Of a stretch of DNA of 64,000 bases, positions 1 through 11,861 are shown in pieces. Source of the DNA: Lithospermum erythrorhizon (taxonomy: Eukaryota > Streptophyta > Magnoliopsida > Boraginales > Boraginaceae); contig JADFUC010000372.1 of assembly GCA_019722365.1 (NCBI GenBank), positions 1 to 64,000 on the forward strand. Direction: 5' to 3'. A program made the translations under genes and the position numbers. Each line of letters begins with the position of its first letter. Position 1 is the first letter of the stretch. The notes beneath the pieces are model-generated. The model saw nothing but the letters and a program-made list of their open reading frames with translations, did not search any database and was not told where the DNA came from.

Positions 1-135
1 CGATTTGTATTGTGGAATTTTGTAATATGTTGTATTACAGAGAGAGGTCACGTAATATGTTGTATTGTGGAGATTTTGTATTACGGAGAGGAGTCGTGTA
101 ATATGTTGTATTGTGAATTTTGTGTGTATTGTATG
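1..135. repeat. Imperfect tandem repeat, TTGTAATATGTTGTATT type
   Basis: The segment repeats a GTAATATGTTGTATT core three times, at about 22, 52 and 99, each followed by variants of GAGAGGAGTCGTG or GTGGAATTTTGT. The unit is about 30-50 bp and irregular. The window begins inside it, so the full extent is unknown. It is probably part of a decayed LTR, since the adjoining DNA looks like mobile-element debris. No function is inferred. Confidence 0.5.
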
Positions 136-1240
136 GTTGTATTTTTAAAGGTTGATGTAAGTTTAGTTGGTGATACGTTCTTGTGATGTATTGTTAGTTA
201 TTGCGATGAATGAGTGTATTATTATTATTATTAATGTCAAATGATCTTTTTATATTTGATAATTCATCGTCGGTGACTGGGTAATGCGGGTTGTTGATGA
301 CCTTAACCTCGGGGTAGCCTTTGAGGCGGAGTCGTTCTGAGGTTCGTCCTCCTCGAACTCTAGGCTAGTAGGCCCACGGGCCCAGAAAGTCTCAGTGCAT
401 TTCCTCCCGATCCACTCGCCTCACGGCTGCTGCTAACTCCATTTCCATCTTGGGGTTGTATTCCTCCTGACATGGAAACTAGTAAAAACCATCAAGCGAG
501 ATGCGGTGAGCACACCTCCCATTCAACCCATCCACCGAACCTAGTGACCCACTGCTTCGCGCTCTACGGATAAACATCACGAAGTAGTCGGCACATATCC
601 TTTGAACTTTCTCTCGTACTCCTCTCATGACCTCGAACCTAGCGTCGTGGCTCGACTCTCTCTCTAGGAGCCGCCGTGTGGGTCTCCTGGCGATAATTCT
701 CGGGCTTCGACAAATCGCTCACGGCATGAATCTCATACCATGATCAAAGGCAGCGCTCGGAGGTTCTCCGCGATCCACGGGCACTCTCGTGAAGTCTATA
801 AGTAGCAACGCTTCACTCTGCATCTAGCTTCAATCCCCATCGGCTCAAGATGGACTTCATCTCCCGAATGAACTCGATAACTTTACTCGCGGAGCCGCCC
901 GGAGGATCTCTCTTGAAAGCCCAGGTCAGAAGCACTGCAGGAGTGGGCCTCTGGCGCTCGGCCACTGAGCATTTACACTCTCACTGCGAGGTCTACCGTC
1001 CTGCTTGACATGCTCGGAAGAATGCACCTCCGGACCTGTTTGGTCCCTTTGTCTTCATCGGCGGCTATACCACCCACCCGGCTCGGCCTCTACGGAGCTA
1101 CCACAGCGTACTCTCATTCTACCCGCTTCGAAGTACCACAGGTAGCCTCAGCAGTCTATGAAAAAAGACTTCAATTTCTTTTCAACTTAAAAACCTTATT
1201 TCACTTAAGGAAAACAGAAATTAATAGCACTTGATACAGA
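136..1240. other. Gene-free stretch, decayed repeat DNA
   Basis: No open frame here resembles a known protein on either strand. The stretch from about 290 to 1130 is clearly GC-richer than the intergenic DNA elsewhere in the window, as decayed coding regions of retroelements often are. Translating both strands gave no gag or pol motif that I can name. A phrase near 292 (GATGACCTTAACCTCG) recurs near 35500, close to the 3' end of the LTR there, which fits a shared LTR family. Confidence 0.45.
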
Positions 1241-1244
1241 TACC

Positions 1245-2990
1245 GTGTCGAAACACGGCTCGATACCATTATAACGGCCCAGGCGGGTCGTAGCGCTGAG
1301 AGTGAGAATCATTATAATCCGGAGCGCGAGTCACCAAACCGATAGACGCTTCGGTTTAAAGAACAACTCGTTTACCCCAAAAATTTGATTACCGTTAAGA
1401 TTCTCGATAAAAAGCAGTTGTAAAATTCTGATCAATCGAGATGATATCCCCGGCTTGACTGACTCCATATATATATACAACATATCCCAAATAAACGGTA
1501 ATGCCGGCAGTACAAGCGAGAGTAAATGCTTGTATGTTGAATGCAAGAAGCAATTGCCGACAAGGCTAAAGTTTGAAAATAAAGATGCAACCAGTCAAAA
1601 AGCGGTTGACAACCACGTCAAAATGAGGCTGGGGATCACCGGCCACCCATTGCTCCTTTGGCCGCTTGGAGCAAATACTCTAGCAACAATGGCTCATTGG
1701 CCTTTGTCGACACAGGACAAATGAAATGCTGTGGCGAAAGAGTGTGGCAGCGAAGCTTAGTGAAAAGCAACACGGGGGGTGAACTTGCGTGCGGAGCGAG
1801 GCGGACAATGTTATAATGGTGGAAATATGAATAAAATACATATACATCCGGGACTACTAATAAGGTCATCTGATAAGATTCGAAAGATGCCGGGCATAAC
1901 ATGTTAGATATAATGAAAGTACCGATAAGGCGCCTGATGCTTGAGGAGAATGAAATCATAGAACTTCAGCAGCATTCTTCACAGTCATCACATACATCTA
2001 CCGTATCTCCACCAGTATACACGCCTGTCGCGTATGCCAAATCCGTCTGAGGAATGGATCAATCGCTAATAAACGCAGCGCTTATAGCGTGGTATAAGGC
2101 CACACCGGCAATGCACGGCAAAGTGATCCGCAGACTTCATGCAGCTCTTATGCGAAGTACTCAGGCCAACGCGGCGATATCACCAGGTAGTATAAGGCGC
2201 TTGCAAACGATACCTTATGAGAGTGATAAAAGAGTCATACCGCTCTTATGCCGTAGTATAAGGCCAATGAGTGTCACGTATCGCCTTGAGAAAGGAGAAT
2301 TCCTTTTTGGCTTGCCAGTCAAATACCGACTATATAGGGTCATATCCTAATACTCAAAATCACAGCGCTCGGCCAGCCTCCCGATAACTAAATGCTCCCT
2401 TACGAAACAATATCAGCCTTGATTAAAAGCATCTCCATGATATTAATCAATGCTTGTCGGTACGAGAAATACATAAGTGCCGTGAGGCCACGAGAGAAAT
2501 ATCTAGCGATGCCCGTGAGCCCACGGGGAAATCGAGAAACATGGTTGGGAGTTCGAAGCTATTACTTACCTCGAAACAATCTTGGGTATGCGAGAAATAC
2601 AATCGCATAATCATAACATAAACAAAGTCAGATCTGGCGTATTCATGCAGCGATGACATGTCTCGTTTCTCACATAATCACCATGCAATGACATGTATGT
2701 ATCGTTACTCGCATGTCATTGCCACTGATGACATGTTAAAGCATAATTTTAAAAGTAAGTCGTGAAGTAGCTGAAGTGAGATAAGTACTGTCTGTAGCTA
2801 CCACAAGCTTTTCGCAACACACAATCACGAGTAGCGCCCCGCTCACGATCGGCGCCTAACAAAACACGAGAAAGTATAATCAAAACCATTATATACTTGC
2901 GTTCTAGAGATACCACCTGACCCGACTCTTAGTGGAGCGATTTCCTAAATGGTCTAAAATAGCGGATAAAACAACGAAATAATAACCCCG
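1245..2990 (-). mobile_element. LTR-like copy, minus orientation (left arm of inverted pair)
   Basis: Its reverse complement is collinear with 3140-4940. Matching blocks are 2920-2990 with 3140-3235, the hairpin array 2075-2275 with 3831-4125, a block around 1740-1800 with 4430-4495, and 1245-1570 with 4650-4935. The last includes the shared words GCCTTGTCGGCAATT and CGGTTTGGTGACTC. Spacings between blocks agree to within tens of bases. No coding domain is present, so it is best read as an LTR left without its internal region. The exact ends and any target-site duplication could not be fixed. Confidence 0.6.
2075..2275 (-). repeat. Diverged hairpin tandem array (counterpart of 3831-4125)
   Basis: Reading the minus strand, GGCCTTATAC followed by a complementary TATAAG recurs at roughly 60-70 bp intervals (plus-strand words near 2080, 2147, 2190 and 2247). 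It is the same array as in the right arm, with more substitutions and at least one degraded unit. Confidence 0.55.
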
Positions 2991-3139
2991 TCGGACCTGA
3001 CCAATCGGTTTCCCGGCCCAGAATTCCACGCGTACTTTAACATTTAATGTCGACTTATAAGTCATTTAGTCAACCCTCAAGTCCATAACTAACAACATAT
3101 ACTCCAAAATATCAATTACAACTCGACTTGCAATCACGC

Positions 3140-4940
3140 TTTTGACCTAAGAGTTATTATTTATTAAGTTATTGATATGGTTGTTTATCCGTCATTATAG
3201 ACCGTTTAGGAAATCGTTCTACTAAGAGTTGGTTGTGTAACTCTTACAGAGCCTTGAGAGTATAGTAGTAGGTTTTGGTGCTACGAGTGTTTTGTTAAGC
3301 GTTGATGAAAGTCTTCCGGCGTGATTATGTTCAGCGAAAGGTTTTGTGGTGGATGCCGAGGTACTTATCTCGCAATTCGATAACTGCTGGTATTGAGCGT
3401 CATTGTGTATGATATGTGAGAATGATGACCATATGATATGTGTAATTATTGTGTGAGCCATGATATGATTATGCGATGCTATTTTGTGGCGTTGAATGAC
3501 TGGCAGTGTAGCGAACTCAACTGTTTCTTGTGTTTAATGGCTTTATCGGCCATTCCATTTCTATGGCCTTGTCGGCCTTGTTATTTAATGACGCTGTCGA
3601 TACTATTTACGTGGCGCTTGTCGGCGGTTGTGATTGATTTATGATTGTGAATGTATTAATTTGTGTGCTTTGATATTGTTTGGAGAGTAGAGTAGTTGGT
3701 TGTTGGGAGGTGTTGGTTGGAGTTATGTCGTGACTTTGAGGTAGTGACTTGAGAGTATATCGCGGATATGGTATATTGGGATGATTAGGGGTTATGTGAC
3801 TCTCGCTTCCTTGCGGGATATGTGAAGTTGTTGGCCTTATACTTGGTATAAAGTGCGAGTGTGAATCTAATATCAACTTTGCTATATTAATTGTAGGTTT
3901 TGGCCTTATACTTTGGTATAAGTGCGAGTGTGAGATCTATTATCGCTTTCTTGTGCGTTGTGGTGTTGGCCTTATACTTGGGGTATAAGTGGGTGAGATC
4001 TATTATCAACTTTTGGTATGTGCATTGTCGGTGTTGGCCTATCTTTGGTATAAGTGCGATTCTTGACATCTATTATCCTTTTGCTTTATTGCGACTAATT
4101 GTTGGCCTTATACTACGGTATAAGTGTAGTGTTTATTAGCGGTGGTCCGATCTGCGAGGTAGACGGATCGGTGTATGCGCGTTAGAGGTTGGTATCTTTT
4201 GTGGAGATATGAGAGATAGAAGGTTTGATGACTAGAGTTATGATAGATTGTTGAGTCTACAATGATTTCATTAAAGGTGATTATGTACCTTATTGAGACT
4301 TTACATTATATCTTAGCATGTTATAATAGAGACTTCTTTGGAATTATGTTGTATGACCTTATTAGGTAGTCACGGATATATACATATTTATTCATACTTA
4401 TGTTATTATTTGTCTTGTTTAAATTGTAGCTTAAGTTCATCCCACGTGTTAAGTTTTAAACAAAACTTGGCAGCTTCTGGCACTTTTCGACTTTAGGCGG
4501 CGTTCGTTATTAATCGGGTTGGCCAATTGGGCCAGTTGAGCAGGGAGGGCATTTGGAGAGTTTGTTCAGTGGCTAGGTGAGCATCGGGTGGTGAGGATCC
4601 TCGCGGTCTCGTTTGATGTTGTCAGCGGATTTATTGTATTTCATTTTCAAAACAGCCTTGTCGGCAATTATTTTTGTGTCGAGAATCTGATTACTTATTC
4701 TCGGTTATGCCGGTATTCACTTTCTTTTTGAGATATGTTGTATATATGAAGTTGGTTGGTTAGATATCGTCGATGGATTGTAAATTTTAAAAGCGTTTTT
4801 TGTTGAGAATTTTTAATGGTAATCAAATTTTGGAGGAAGCGAATAGTTTTTAAAGCCCCGAGTAGATCCGTCGGTTTGGTGACTCACGGTGTTAGGATTT
4901 TAATGATTACCGGCACCGAGGCGGCCCGGCGCAAGTAGTT
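3140..4940 (+). mobile_element. LTR-like copy, plus orientation (right arm of inverted pair)
   Basis: Collinear with the reverse complement of 1245-2990 over about 1.75 kb. It carries a five-unit hairpin tandem array (3831-4125), short GGCYTTRTCGGCC repeats near 3540-3630, and ends near CGGTTTGGTGACTCACGG (about 4875). No polymerase or gag domain occurs between or beside the arms. The length and repeat content fit a Ty3/gypsy LTR, but the family is an inference. Confidence 0.6.
3831..4125 (+). repeat. 68-bp tandem array, each unit with a CTTATAC/GTATAAG hairpin
   Basis: Units begin with TTGGCCTTATAC at 3831, 3900, 3966, 4034 and 4102, so the period is 66-69 bp. Each unit contains an inverted repeat (CTTATAC, a 3-5 base loop, GTATAAG), followed in most units by GTGCGAGTGTGA-GATCTATTATC. 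The fourth unit has lost part of the left stem. The hairpin is conserved better than the spacers, which hints at a role in the LTR (RNA structure or promoter), but that is inference. Confidence 0.75.
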
Positions 4941-6360
4941 ACATAAATAATATATTATTCTAAATTATTCTATATTGTGACAAAATATGCATTATTTTCT
5001 ATTGATAAAATTATAAGATACTATTTTTTAGATGACATTCTTTCATGGTTGGAATATGAAATTATTACGCGGTGTGATCAGCAATCCAGGGTGGGCCTGT
5101 GAGGTTTTGCGTCATCAGCGCGAGATAATTAGAGTCATCCTTGATGGATAATGATAAAAATGACTTCATTTAGCATTGATAATAAAAATATCTGATTAAA
5201 TCAATCGAATTAGTATAAACAGCTACAATATTAAAAAAGTAATAATATAAATACAACATCAAACAACGGGTTTACAGCTTCGATACAAAAATAATTATTA
5301 AGTACAACAAAAACTCCCGAAAGAAGATAAAAAGTATATTTGTTGGTCTTAGCCACAATGTCGCCGCCCTCAGCAGTGCGGCTACTCGGCAATCATCTCG
5401 ATGCGTCATGACAATACAGGCATATAAAAATGCCCGCCCACGTAGGGAATAAGAGAATCGACTGGAAAATTTGAGTGAATACAATATCGAGAGTTTAGCT
5501 CATCTGAGCAAGGATAATTGAGTCATACGCATTTAAAAGGTATCTGCTCGAAAGTTACTCATTTTTATATACTCTGTGGGATAAATCTTTTCGTAATGGC
5601 TTTCCAACTAGCGGACAACCAGCGCCCACCTCGACAACACTCACGATGCGCCTTAATCGCTGACTTATCTACATTTGTTATGTTTCTTAAAGGTATATAG
5701 AGACTCCCAGCCAGTATTGACTCACGCTAACAACTCAACTATTTATCTTTAATTCACCTTAAGTGCTACTCCCAAATATAGCTATACACCTCTAGGACAT
5801 CTGTGTTTTTCGTGGAAGCTTGAATCGTTTAGATTATCTTGTCTGGTAGCAACTTATGTCTTGAATCAAGGTAAACTTATGTACAAAATTATCTCATCAT
5901 ATTCTTCAATTAGTATACGGAACTTATTCCCCCCAATGGTATCAACGTTGTGGTTAGATCATAACTTATCTACTAACACATTTGAATTCAAATTTCACCA
6001 TTTATAAAATACTCATCCAACATCATCGATAACTAGCATGAACCTCGGTTTAAAATGTTTGGCCTACTATCCTACGTTTAAAGTTATCTCGGCCGTTAAC
6101 TGACTCAATTTTTTTAACATTTAGGGAGGTATAACGATTAATATCAACCTAGGATCCAAAGAGAACAAATAATACTATTAATGATCCAACTGAGCATAAT
6201 TGACATAATATGTCGAAGGCAGCATCTAGTATAATCAACTTTGTCTCATCCATAACCAATAATAAGTCATAAACATATCCACAAAACACCATAGAAAATT
6301 TAAACAGCGTGTACTTGTGACTAAATAGACTGACTCAGGCTTCAGCAACCTTATTACCAA
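4941..6360. other. Gene-free AT-rich stretch
   Basis: Both strands are full of stops and the few open frames are short, with no recognisable product. No LTR ends, tandem array or RNA gene could be identified. Confidence 0.5.
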
Positions 6361-6843
6361 CACAACTAAACCGCTCTGTCGACTTCAGCGACTCTATCGG
6401 CTTCAACCAAGCTGATCAACTCGGTCAGCCGGTGTATTGTATCAACCTGATCGACTCGACGGCTTCATATCAACTCGCCTTGACTTCATGCTCGACTCAT
6501 ATCGACTTCGTATCGGATTTCTACAACTATGCGCTATAATCAGCACCAGCATGCGGGGAGAAACTTATGCCCGTTGACATAGCTATCACTTAGAATAGTA
6601 ACGGTACGAGCTTAAAAAACACCCCACGTGACATAGGAGCGTATAAAGCCCAATCTGAGATATCTGACTCGACATACATGACAACTCTGCACTTATACGC
6701 CTTACCTTAGTATAAGGCCACAGCGCCTATCTGACTCGATGGCCCGCGAGACACGACCCGACCTGAAATAAGCAACTCCCGAGCCCAATACCAAAATCAT
6801 CAATTCTGAGATGATACAACCCCGAGCCAAGGCACAATCCAAG

Positions 6844-6880
<37 letters not shown>

Positions 6881-7560
6881 CGATAGATAAAACTCACGTG
6901 AGATTTGTACTCCGCCTTGGTTAGCAATAAAGCGTCCCGCCTAATCGATCAAAGTGTTTTCAACGTTCGCGTCCTAATCAAAATACCGAAAATATAATTA
7001 TTACAACTCCATTATTAACTTCTGTTCTTAGTTTTATTTCGATTATGACCAAATTTAGTATCAGCTTTTGACTCTAGGTGGAAATATTACTCACAGCGTG
7101 TTTTAAGCGACTAATAAAATGACAAATCCGGACCGCTAATGATAAACATTACCGGCCCGGCTTCCTGCACCCAATGCAATGGCTACAACGATATGCAATC
7201 GATCGAGAAACGATCGATTACGACTAATTAATCGTTTTAACGTATTTTAATCGGCGAATATTAATCGAGCTTACCAATCACTGCGCCAGCGTCTTTGCCG
7301 TCGATCAACACCAAAATCACCGAAACATACGAGAAACAAGCGTATTGCTTGACGAGTCACTTTTATAAATTTACATTTTTCTTCAAAAGTCAACAGTCAA
7401 AGGGTCCGTAACTTTCCCGTCTCTTAGTATTGACGATTAGAGACTTATCACGCCTTATTTAAAACATCAATTATACACCCATCTAATTAGATTCAATATT
7501 CAACTTTTACAAAAAGCCGTAGTCGATTATCGAGAAAATGCAGCCATTTGTTTCCAAAAA
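6361..7560 (-). mobile_element. Decayed LTR-like segment with GTCGA-rich repeats
   Basis: 6370-6500 is a run of CGACTTC/CGACTC words whose reverse complement resembles the GTTGATCGAG/GAGTC run at 39540-39660 inside another LTR-like block. At 6690-6720 there is one more CTTATAC...GTATAAGGCC hairpin, in minus orientation like the array at 2075-2275. An (AT)n tract interrupts it. No coding remnant was recognised and the borders are uncertain. Confidence 0.35.
6848..6879. repeat. (AT)n microsatellite
   Basis: Uninterrupted alternating AT of about 16 units. Confidence 0.95.
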
Positions 7561-7667
7561 TCGAGGTGTTATCGCTTACTTATCTGTAATCTGAGCAGAT
7601 GATAATTATATCTGAATTTTAAGCCTATCAAAAGTCCAAAGTCAACCCCAATCATAAAAAGTCGGCA

Positions 7668-7973
7668 GTGCATGCTAGAAATGCTGAAAAGATTACAAAC
7701 TTTCTTCGTGATTCGAGAAGAGATGATGAAGCTGCAGAAATTTTAGAGCCCGAAAACTGCAGAGATAGGAAGAAAGAGAAATCGAAAAAAAGAAAATCAG
7801 GAGGTGGGGGAGGAGAAGGTCACGGTTTTGGGGTTGGGAAAGGAGATGGGATGCCCCAGTGCTTGTTTAGTTTGTGTGGTGAATGGGTGAGCAATTATTT
7901 GTGGTGGCCGTCGTTAATTGATCGATCACATGCCGTTTTAGCTTATGCAAATAGTAGCTTGCACGGCGATTAA
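7668..7973 (+). other. Unassigned 101-codon open frame
   Basis: An open frame with a Lys/Glu-rich first half, a run of five glycines and a Trp-containing tail. It resembles no family I recognise. It lacks clear splice context or neighbours that would make it a gene, and it sits between decayed repeats. It may be a chance frame over a purine-rich tract. I list it only because it is the best open frame in this part of the window. Confidence 0.12.
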
Positions 7974-8970
7974 CGTTCTGCCACCAGTTATTACCACTAG
8001 TAATATCATTCTCAATTCATTCTGTTTTATAATTCTAAATGCGAAATGTATTACTTGGCCAAGTGATTCGTTGTATTTTATTATTGGCTGAAATTTTGAT
8101 TCTCCTCAAAATAGTCCACCGAGCAACTAGTATACTATTTGATAATATTAGTACGGAGCAGGGTTATTCTGAGTCTACTTATAAAATTTCGTCGCCGAAA
8201 TTTATTCGAGCTAGCCTTGTTGTCACTTATTTCTCCCATGAATACTTCTTGTGCTCCCAATATCGCAAGACCTTTATTTAGGCAGATCCGTGATATTTTA
8301 CCACCCGACTTTTCACTCACCAACTTTTTGTACTTTCAATTATTACCCGATCCGCCGTACTACTAAAACTGGCGTCACCAGATTTCACTATCATGGCGTT
8401 TGTTAACAAATTCGCTTGAATCAGCAATAGCATTAACTAGCGATTTATGTCCGCAAACTTGCCTCACAAAATATTATGGTTTATTGACATGCAAATTTGT
8501 AACCTTGGCGCCTAATTTAATCTTTATCGGCTGACCATGGAGTCATACCGTATCGCCGGTCGTAGCGGCTGTAAACTTGTTAATTTCAACTTGACCACGA
8601 TCAACGTTGTCAATTTTACTGCGCTCCCTTGAGGTTTATAACTCCTTAAGTCCTCTTTGTTTTAATTCTCACGCTGTATAAGTCCATTTCTTGTCTCTGA
8701 GCTCATTATTCGGCCAGTATGTATTCTCTTATACTACTAAATACATTATCAACTCATGCTTTAAATATTCCACCATGTACATTAATACTCTTGCCCGTCT
8801 TGTCAAGTCTTAATATAATTATTAGTACTTCACTAACTCAAATTCCCAAAATTAATCATTGACTTCATGTCATGAAATCTGACATTCTGCCGGTGTACCT
8901 TTAACACTCACTTTCGCTTAGGGCTTGATGCTTCTTCAATCATATTTTACTCGATAGTGAGATCACTAGT
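7974..8970. other. Gene-free stretch
   Basis: Overlapping open frames of 60-80 codons on both strands at 8039-8366 are shadows of one another and have no recognisable product. Nothing else was identified. Confidence 0.45.
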
Positions 8971-8971
8971 A

Positions 8972-9168
8972 TAGTTGGCGTTTTAACGTAATAAATAGCG
9001 TTTTTACGTTTTGATGTCTTGTTATTTTTCTTCTTGAAATAAACAACCAATCAATGATTTTATTTCAATTGATTGTCATCTACATTTTCAATGCACATTT
9101 TGACTATTTTTTATTTTCCTTAATCTTTGTACAAAGTGCTAAAACAACAACTAAAAAAATGGAGGAAG
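8972..9168 (-). mobile_element. Stowaway-type MITE, family A, truncated at one end
   Basis: The sequence aligns throughout with the reverse complement of most of the intact MITE at 56614-56869. Shared words include TTTCAATTGATTGTCAT, CTACATTTTCAATGCA and TTGACTATTTTTT. The right end is ATGGAGGAAG followed by TA (9169-9170), the usual Stowaway target. The left terminus is missing; similarity starts at TAGTTGGCGTTTTAAC. It is non-coding. Confidence 0.75.
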
Positions 9169-9194
9169 TATAATATTTATGTTAACAAAACATG

Positions 9195-9300
9195 AACATG
9201 GTTTGGTGGTTAATCAGTTACACTAAAATGGATGTCGAAGGTTCAAAACTTCAAATATAAGTGCAAGCATTTTATTTTTAAAACTAAATCACCTACTAAG
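9195..9300 (+). mobile_element. Possible SINE-derived scrap
   Basis: TGGTTTGGTGGTTAAT followed about 30 bases on by GAAGGTTCAAAACTTC resembles the A-box and B-box spacing of a tRNA-derived SINE head. There is no clear tail or target-site duplication, so this is weak. Confidence 0.25.
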
Positions 9301-11040
9301 CTTTGGTTCAATGTAATACATGGACTCCCGTTTAATATTAAGCGGGAGCCTATGCTATAACGGGATGCGTAGGTAAATAGGGCCCACAATTTTGTAAGTG
9401 GGCTGTGCGAGCTCATTTCGTTAGAGCTTGGGCCCGACGAACTGGAGATGGGGGATTGTTCGGTTGAGTTATGTATTTGACATTTCTAAACTCGTAAGTA
9501 GAATTGTTAATGAACCGGATGATTGATCGAAATTCTAGTTTTTATTATTTCATTTGGATTTAATTAATTAATGAATATAAACTACGGTGAATCATTATGA
9601 TAGAATGCATTTCCGATATACTCGGGTTTTTAATTTTTATTCGCTTGATTTAATTTGAATGAAGTTCAAACTAATTCATTTTCATTCGATGTTGTTTGGT
9701 TTTATTCGATTTTATACTATTTTATTTAAGGGCTGATCCAAGATTAAACTCGGCTTCTCGATCTTTTCTTACGACTTGATCGTCGAAGTGTTTACAGGCG
9801 TGCAAATGGTCTTGTTTTCTGAGCTTTTCCATTGGACCAAGGCGTATCGAAGAAAAAGCCTTCGGAAGACTTGTCATATGGTAAACTACCAAATCGGAGC
9901 AGTCGTCATTGGCGATTACAGGTGGGAGACTTGCATTTAGAAAGTCGCCTGCTTTCCCGAAGATGAATCCAAATGGAGATAACCACCCTCGGGGGAGTAT
10001 TACTTACGAACTTTGAACAATCCGGAGACCCGGAGACGGCTGAGGATGCCCAATAAATGTTTAGGGACCGTGCTTGTCGGGTCCGGAAGAATCTTTAGGG
10101 GTTGAAGTTCGCATCCCAGGAGATGGCGGGGGATGATACAGGACTCACTGAGCAAATTGTTGGTAGTGTCATGAACGACTAAAGGCGGCTCACATGAAGA
10201 GCCGAGACTCTGATATCAATCGTTCGTCCCCAGGGGCCGGAGAAACTTACATGCATACACCACAGTTGGGGCGAACAGGCCAATGATGGGACAACGTCAG
10301 TCGTGAGGCTCCGGTGCGGGATGCGTGACGCCCGGCTCGAGCAACGGGCGCAATGGCCTCGTTGCGAGGGAAGCAAATAGATGCGTCGCGAAAGAGTTTC
10401 GAGCAAGCGAGGGAGCTAATCACAGGCTGGCTGGTTTAGCGACTAGCACCAGACATTAAGGCGCAGCCTATGCCCGTGGGCATGAGCTGCTTCTTGCCAG
10501 TTCACGGGAAAAAGGGCCGGAGGCACATGTGGAATTTGATCCCGTATGTGGTTCAGCGTCCTGCTGACGGGTGTCTTGCGAGCTTTCCGTCCCAGTCTTG
10601 TAGGACCCGTGCAATAGTTAGGCCGGTTAACTTTTTGGGAAGGATGCGCTTCAAGCCGAAGAGCTTCAGCAGCAGTTTATCGGAGCACATGTAGGAAGGG
10701 TCCGGAAGGACTAGAATGGCGAGCGAGAATGAGGTAATTTCGCTTCTTCGAGACCGGTTCCAAAGCGGAATTCAACAGCGTCGGTAGACGGAAAATAGCG
10801 GACATAGCTTTCATTGAAGGGTTGAGGGCGTTCAAAAGTCAAATATGAAGAAAGACCCTCGAGCTTTGAGAGGTGCTTGAACACGGCTTACAAATATATC
10901 CGGATAGAGAAGACTGAGAAAAAGGCAGAGAAATCACGTTGAAAGTGCCCGATGGAGATACCGATTGCGGCTTGAGCCAAGGCGGGCGCGCAGGCGGATC
11001 CGGGGAGCGATGGGATGCTCTAGGGATGATGCACGCCGTA
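9301..11040. other. GC-richer decayed mobile-element DNA
   Basis: From about 9760 to 11040 the composition is much richer in G and C than the flanks, as in decayed internal regions or LTRs of gypsy elements. Open frames are under 80 codons and give no recognisable domain. It lies upstream of an LTR-like 3' end with a primer-binding site (11843), so it may be part of the same LTR, but no left border was found. Confidence 0.35.
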
Positions 11041-11842
11041 GGTTAGTGACTTCTCTCGCCACCATATTGAATTTATAATTCTAATTGTTGTGCTTAATTA
11101 CAATTTAATATTTTGACATCGATATTGAATTATTCTCATAAGTGATTAATTGCTAGAGATAGGGTGATCACTTAGGAAAAGAGTAATTGGAACACGTGTT
11201 TAATTCTGGCTGGGAATATGAGTACGCGCCCATGCGAGTTATAAGACAATTGTTAACTATACGGTTGATATTTAAAACTATCATAGTGATATAGGTAGTT
11301 TCTTGGCGAGCCGATATTAGTATTACTCGCGAGAGAATATAAATATTTTAGAATTCTCTTGTTCTGAATTGATAAATAACCCCATAGTTAATTAAATATG
11401 ATAATCCAATGAACTTCATGTGTCTTGGCTAACTTTCACATTAGTAATTTAATATTTGTTATTTTTACTTTAGTTATTTAATTTTGATCTTTATTAGTTT
11501 ACTTTAGTATTTTAGTTAGTTAAATCATTATTTGTTGTTTAGTTAATTAAGGAAGCCTGAAACGAACTAATATTCAATTGATTGGAATTTATTGAACTTG
11601 ACCTCCTTACTTTTTTACTATATTATGACACGACCCGAAATGCATAAAAAATTGTGGTGTCAAGTTTACTTCAGTATTTTAGTTAGTTAATCATTATTTG
11701 TTTGTTTAGTTAATTAAGAGGCTTTGAAACTTGAACTAATATTCAATTGATTGGAATTTGTGAGACGATACTCTTATTTTTTTACTATATTACTTGACAC
11801 GACCCGGAATACATAAAAATTGTGTTGTCAAGTTGGCGCCGA
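11041..11842 (+). mobile_element. LTR 3' portion, Athila/Tat-like
   Basis: The segment ends with CACGACCCGGAATACATAAA and TTGTGTTGTCAAG, a type of terminus I associate with Athila-like gypsy LTRs. It is followed at once by TTGGCGCCG, which matches the first bases of a primer-binding site complementary to the 3' end of tRNA-Asp. The left border is uncertain. No gag or pol follows; the next gene is HAT4-like on the other strand. Confidence 0.45.
11496..11838 (+). repeat. Direct tandem duplication, two ~170-bp units
   Basis: Unit 1 (about 11496-11663) and unit 2 (about 11664-11838) both begin GTTTACTT(T/C)AGTATTTTAG and both end with CACGACCCG...TGT(T/G)GTCAAG. They share most bases in between, including TAATATTCAATTGATTGG. 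The unit is the LTR terminus, so the LTR end is present twice in a row. Confidence 0.8.
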
Positions 11843-11852
11843 ACTCCTCAAG
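11843..11852 (+). promoter_or_regulatory. Primer-binding-site-like TTGGCGCCG
   Basis: TGGCGCCG directly after the LTR terminus matches the first eight bases of the tRNA-Asp-complementary site used by many Athila/Tat elements. The following bases (AACTCCTCAAGG) do not continue the match, so the site is decayed or coincidental. Confidence 0.4.
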
Positions 11853-11861
11853 GAGGTGAAA

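Noticed and set aside
3831..4125. CRISPR-like array
   Set aside because: The regular 68-bp spacing is of whole diverged repeat units, not identical repeats with unique spacers, and the setting is plant nuclear DNA inside an LTR.
7668..7973. 101-codon open frame as a real gene
   Set aside because: No recognisable domain, composition set by a purine-rich tract, no splice or promoter context. Kept only as a low-confidence unassigned frame.
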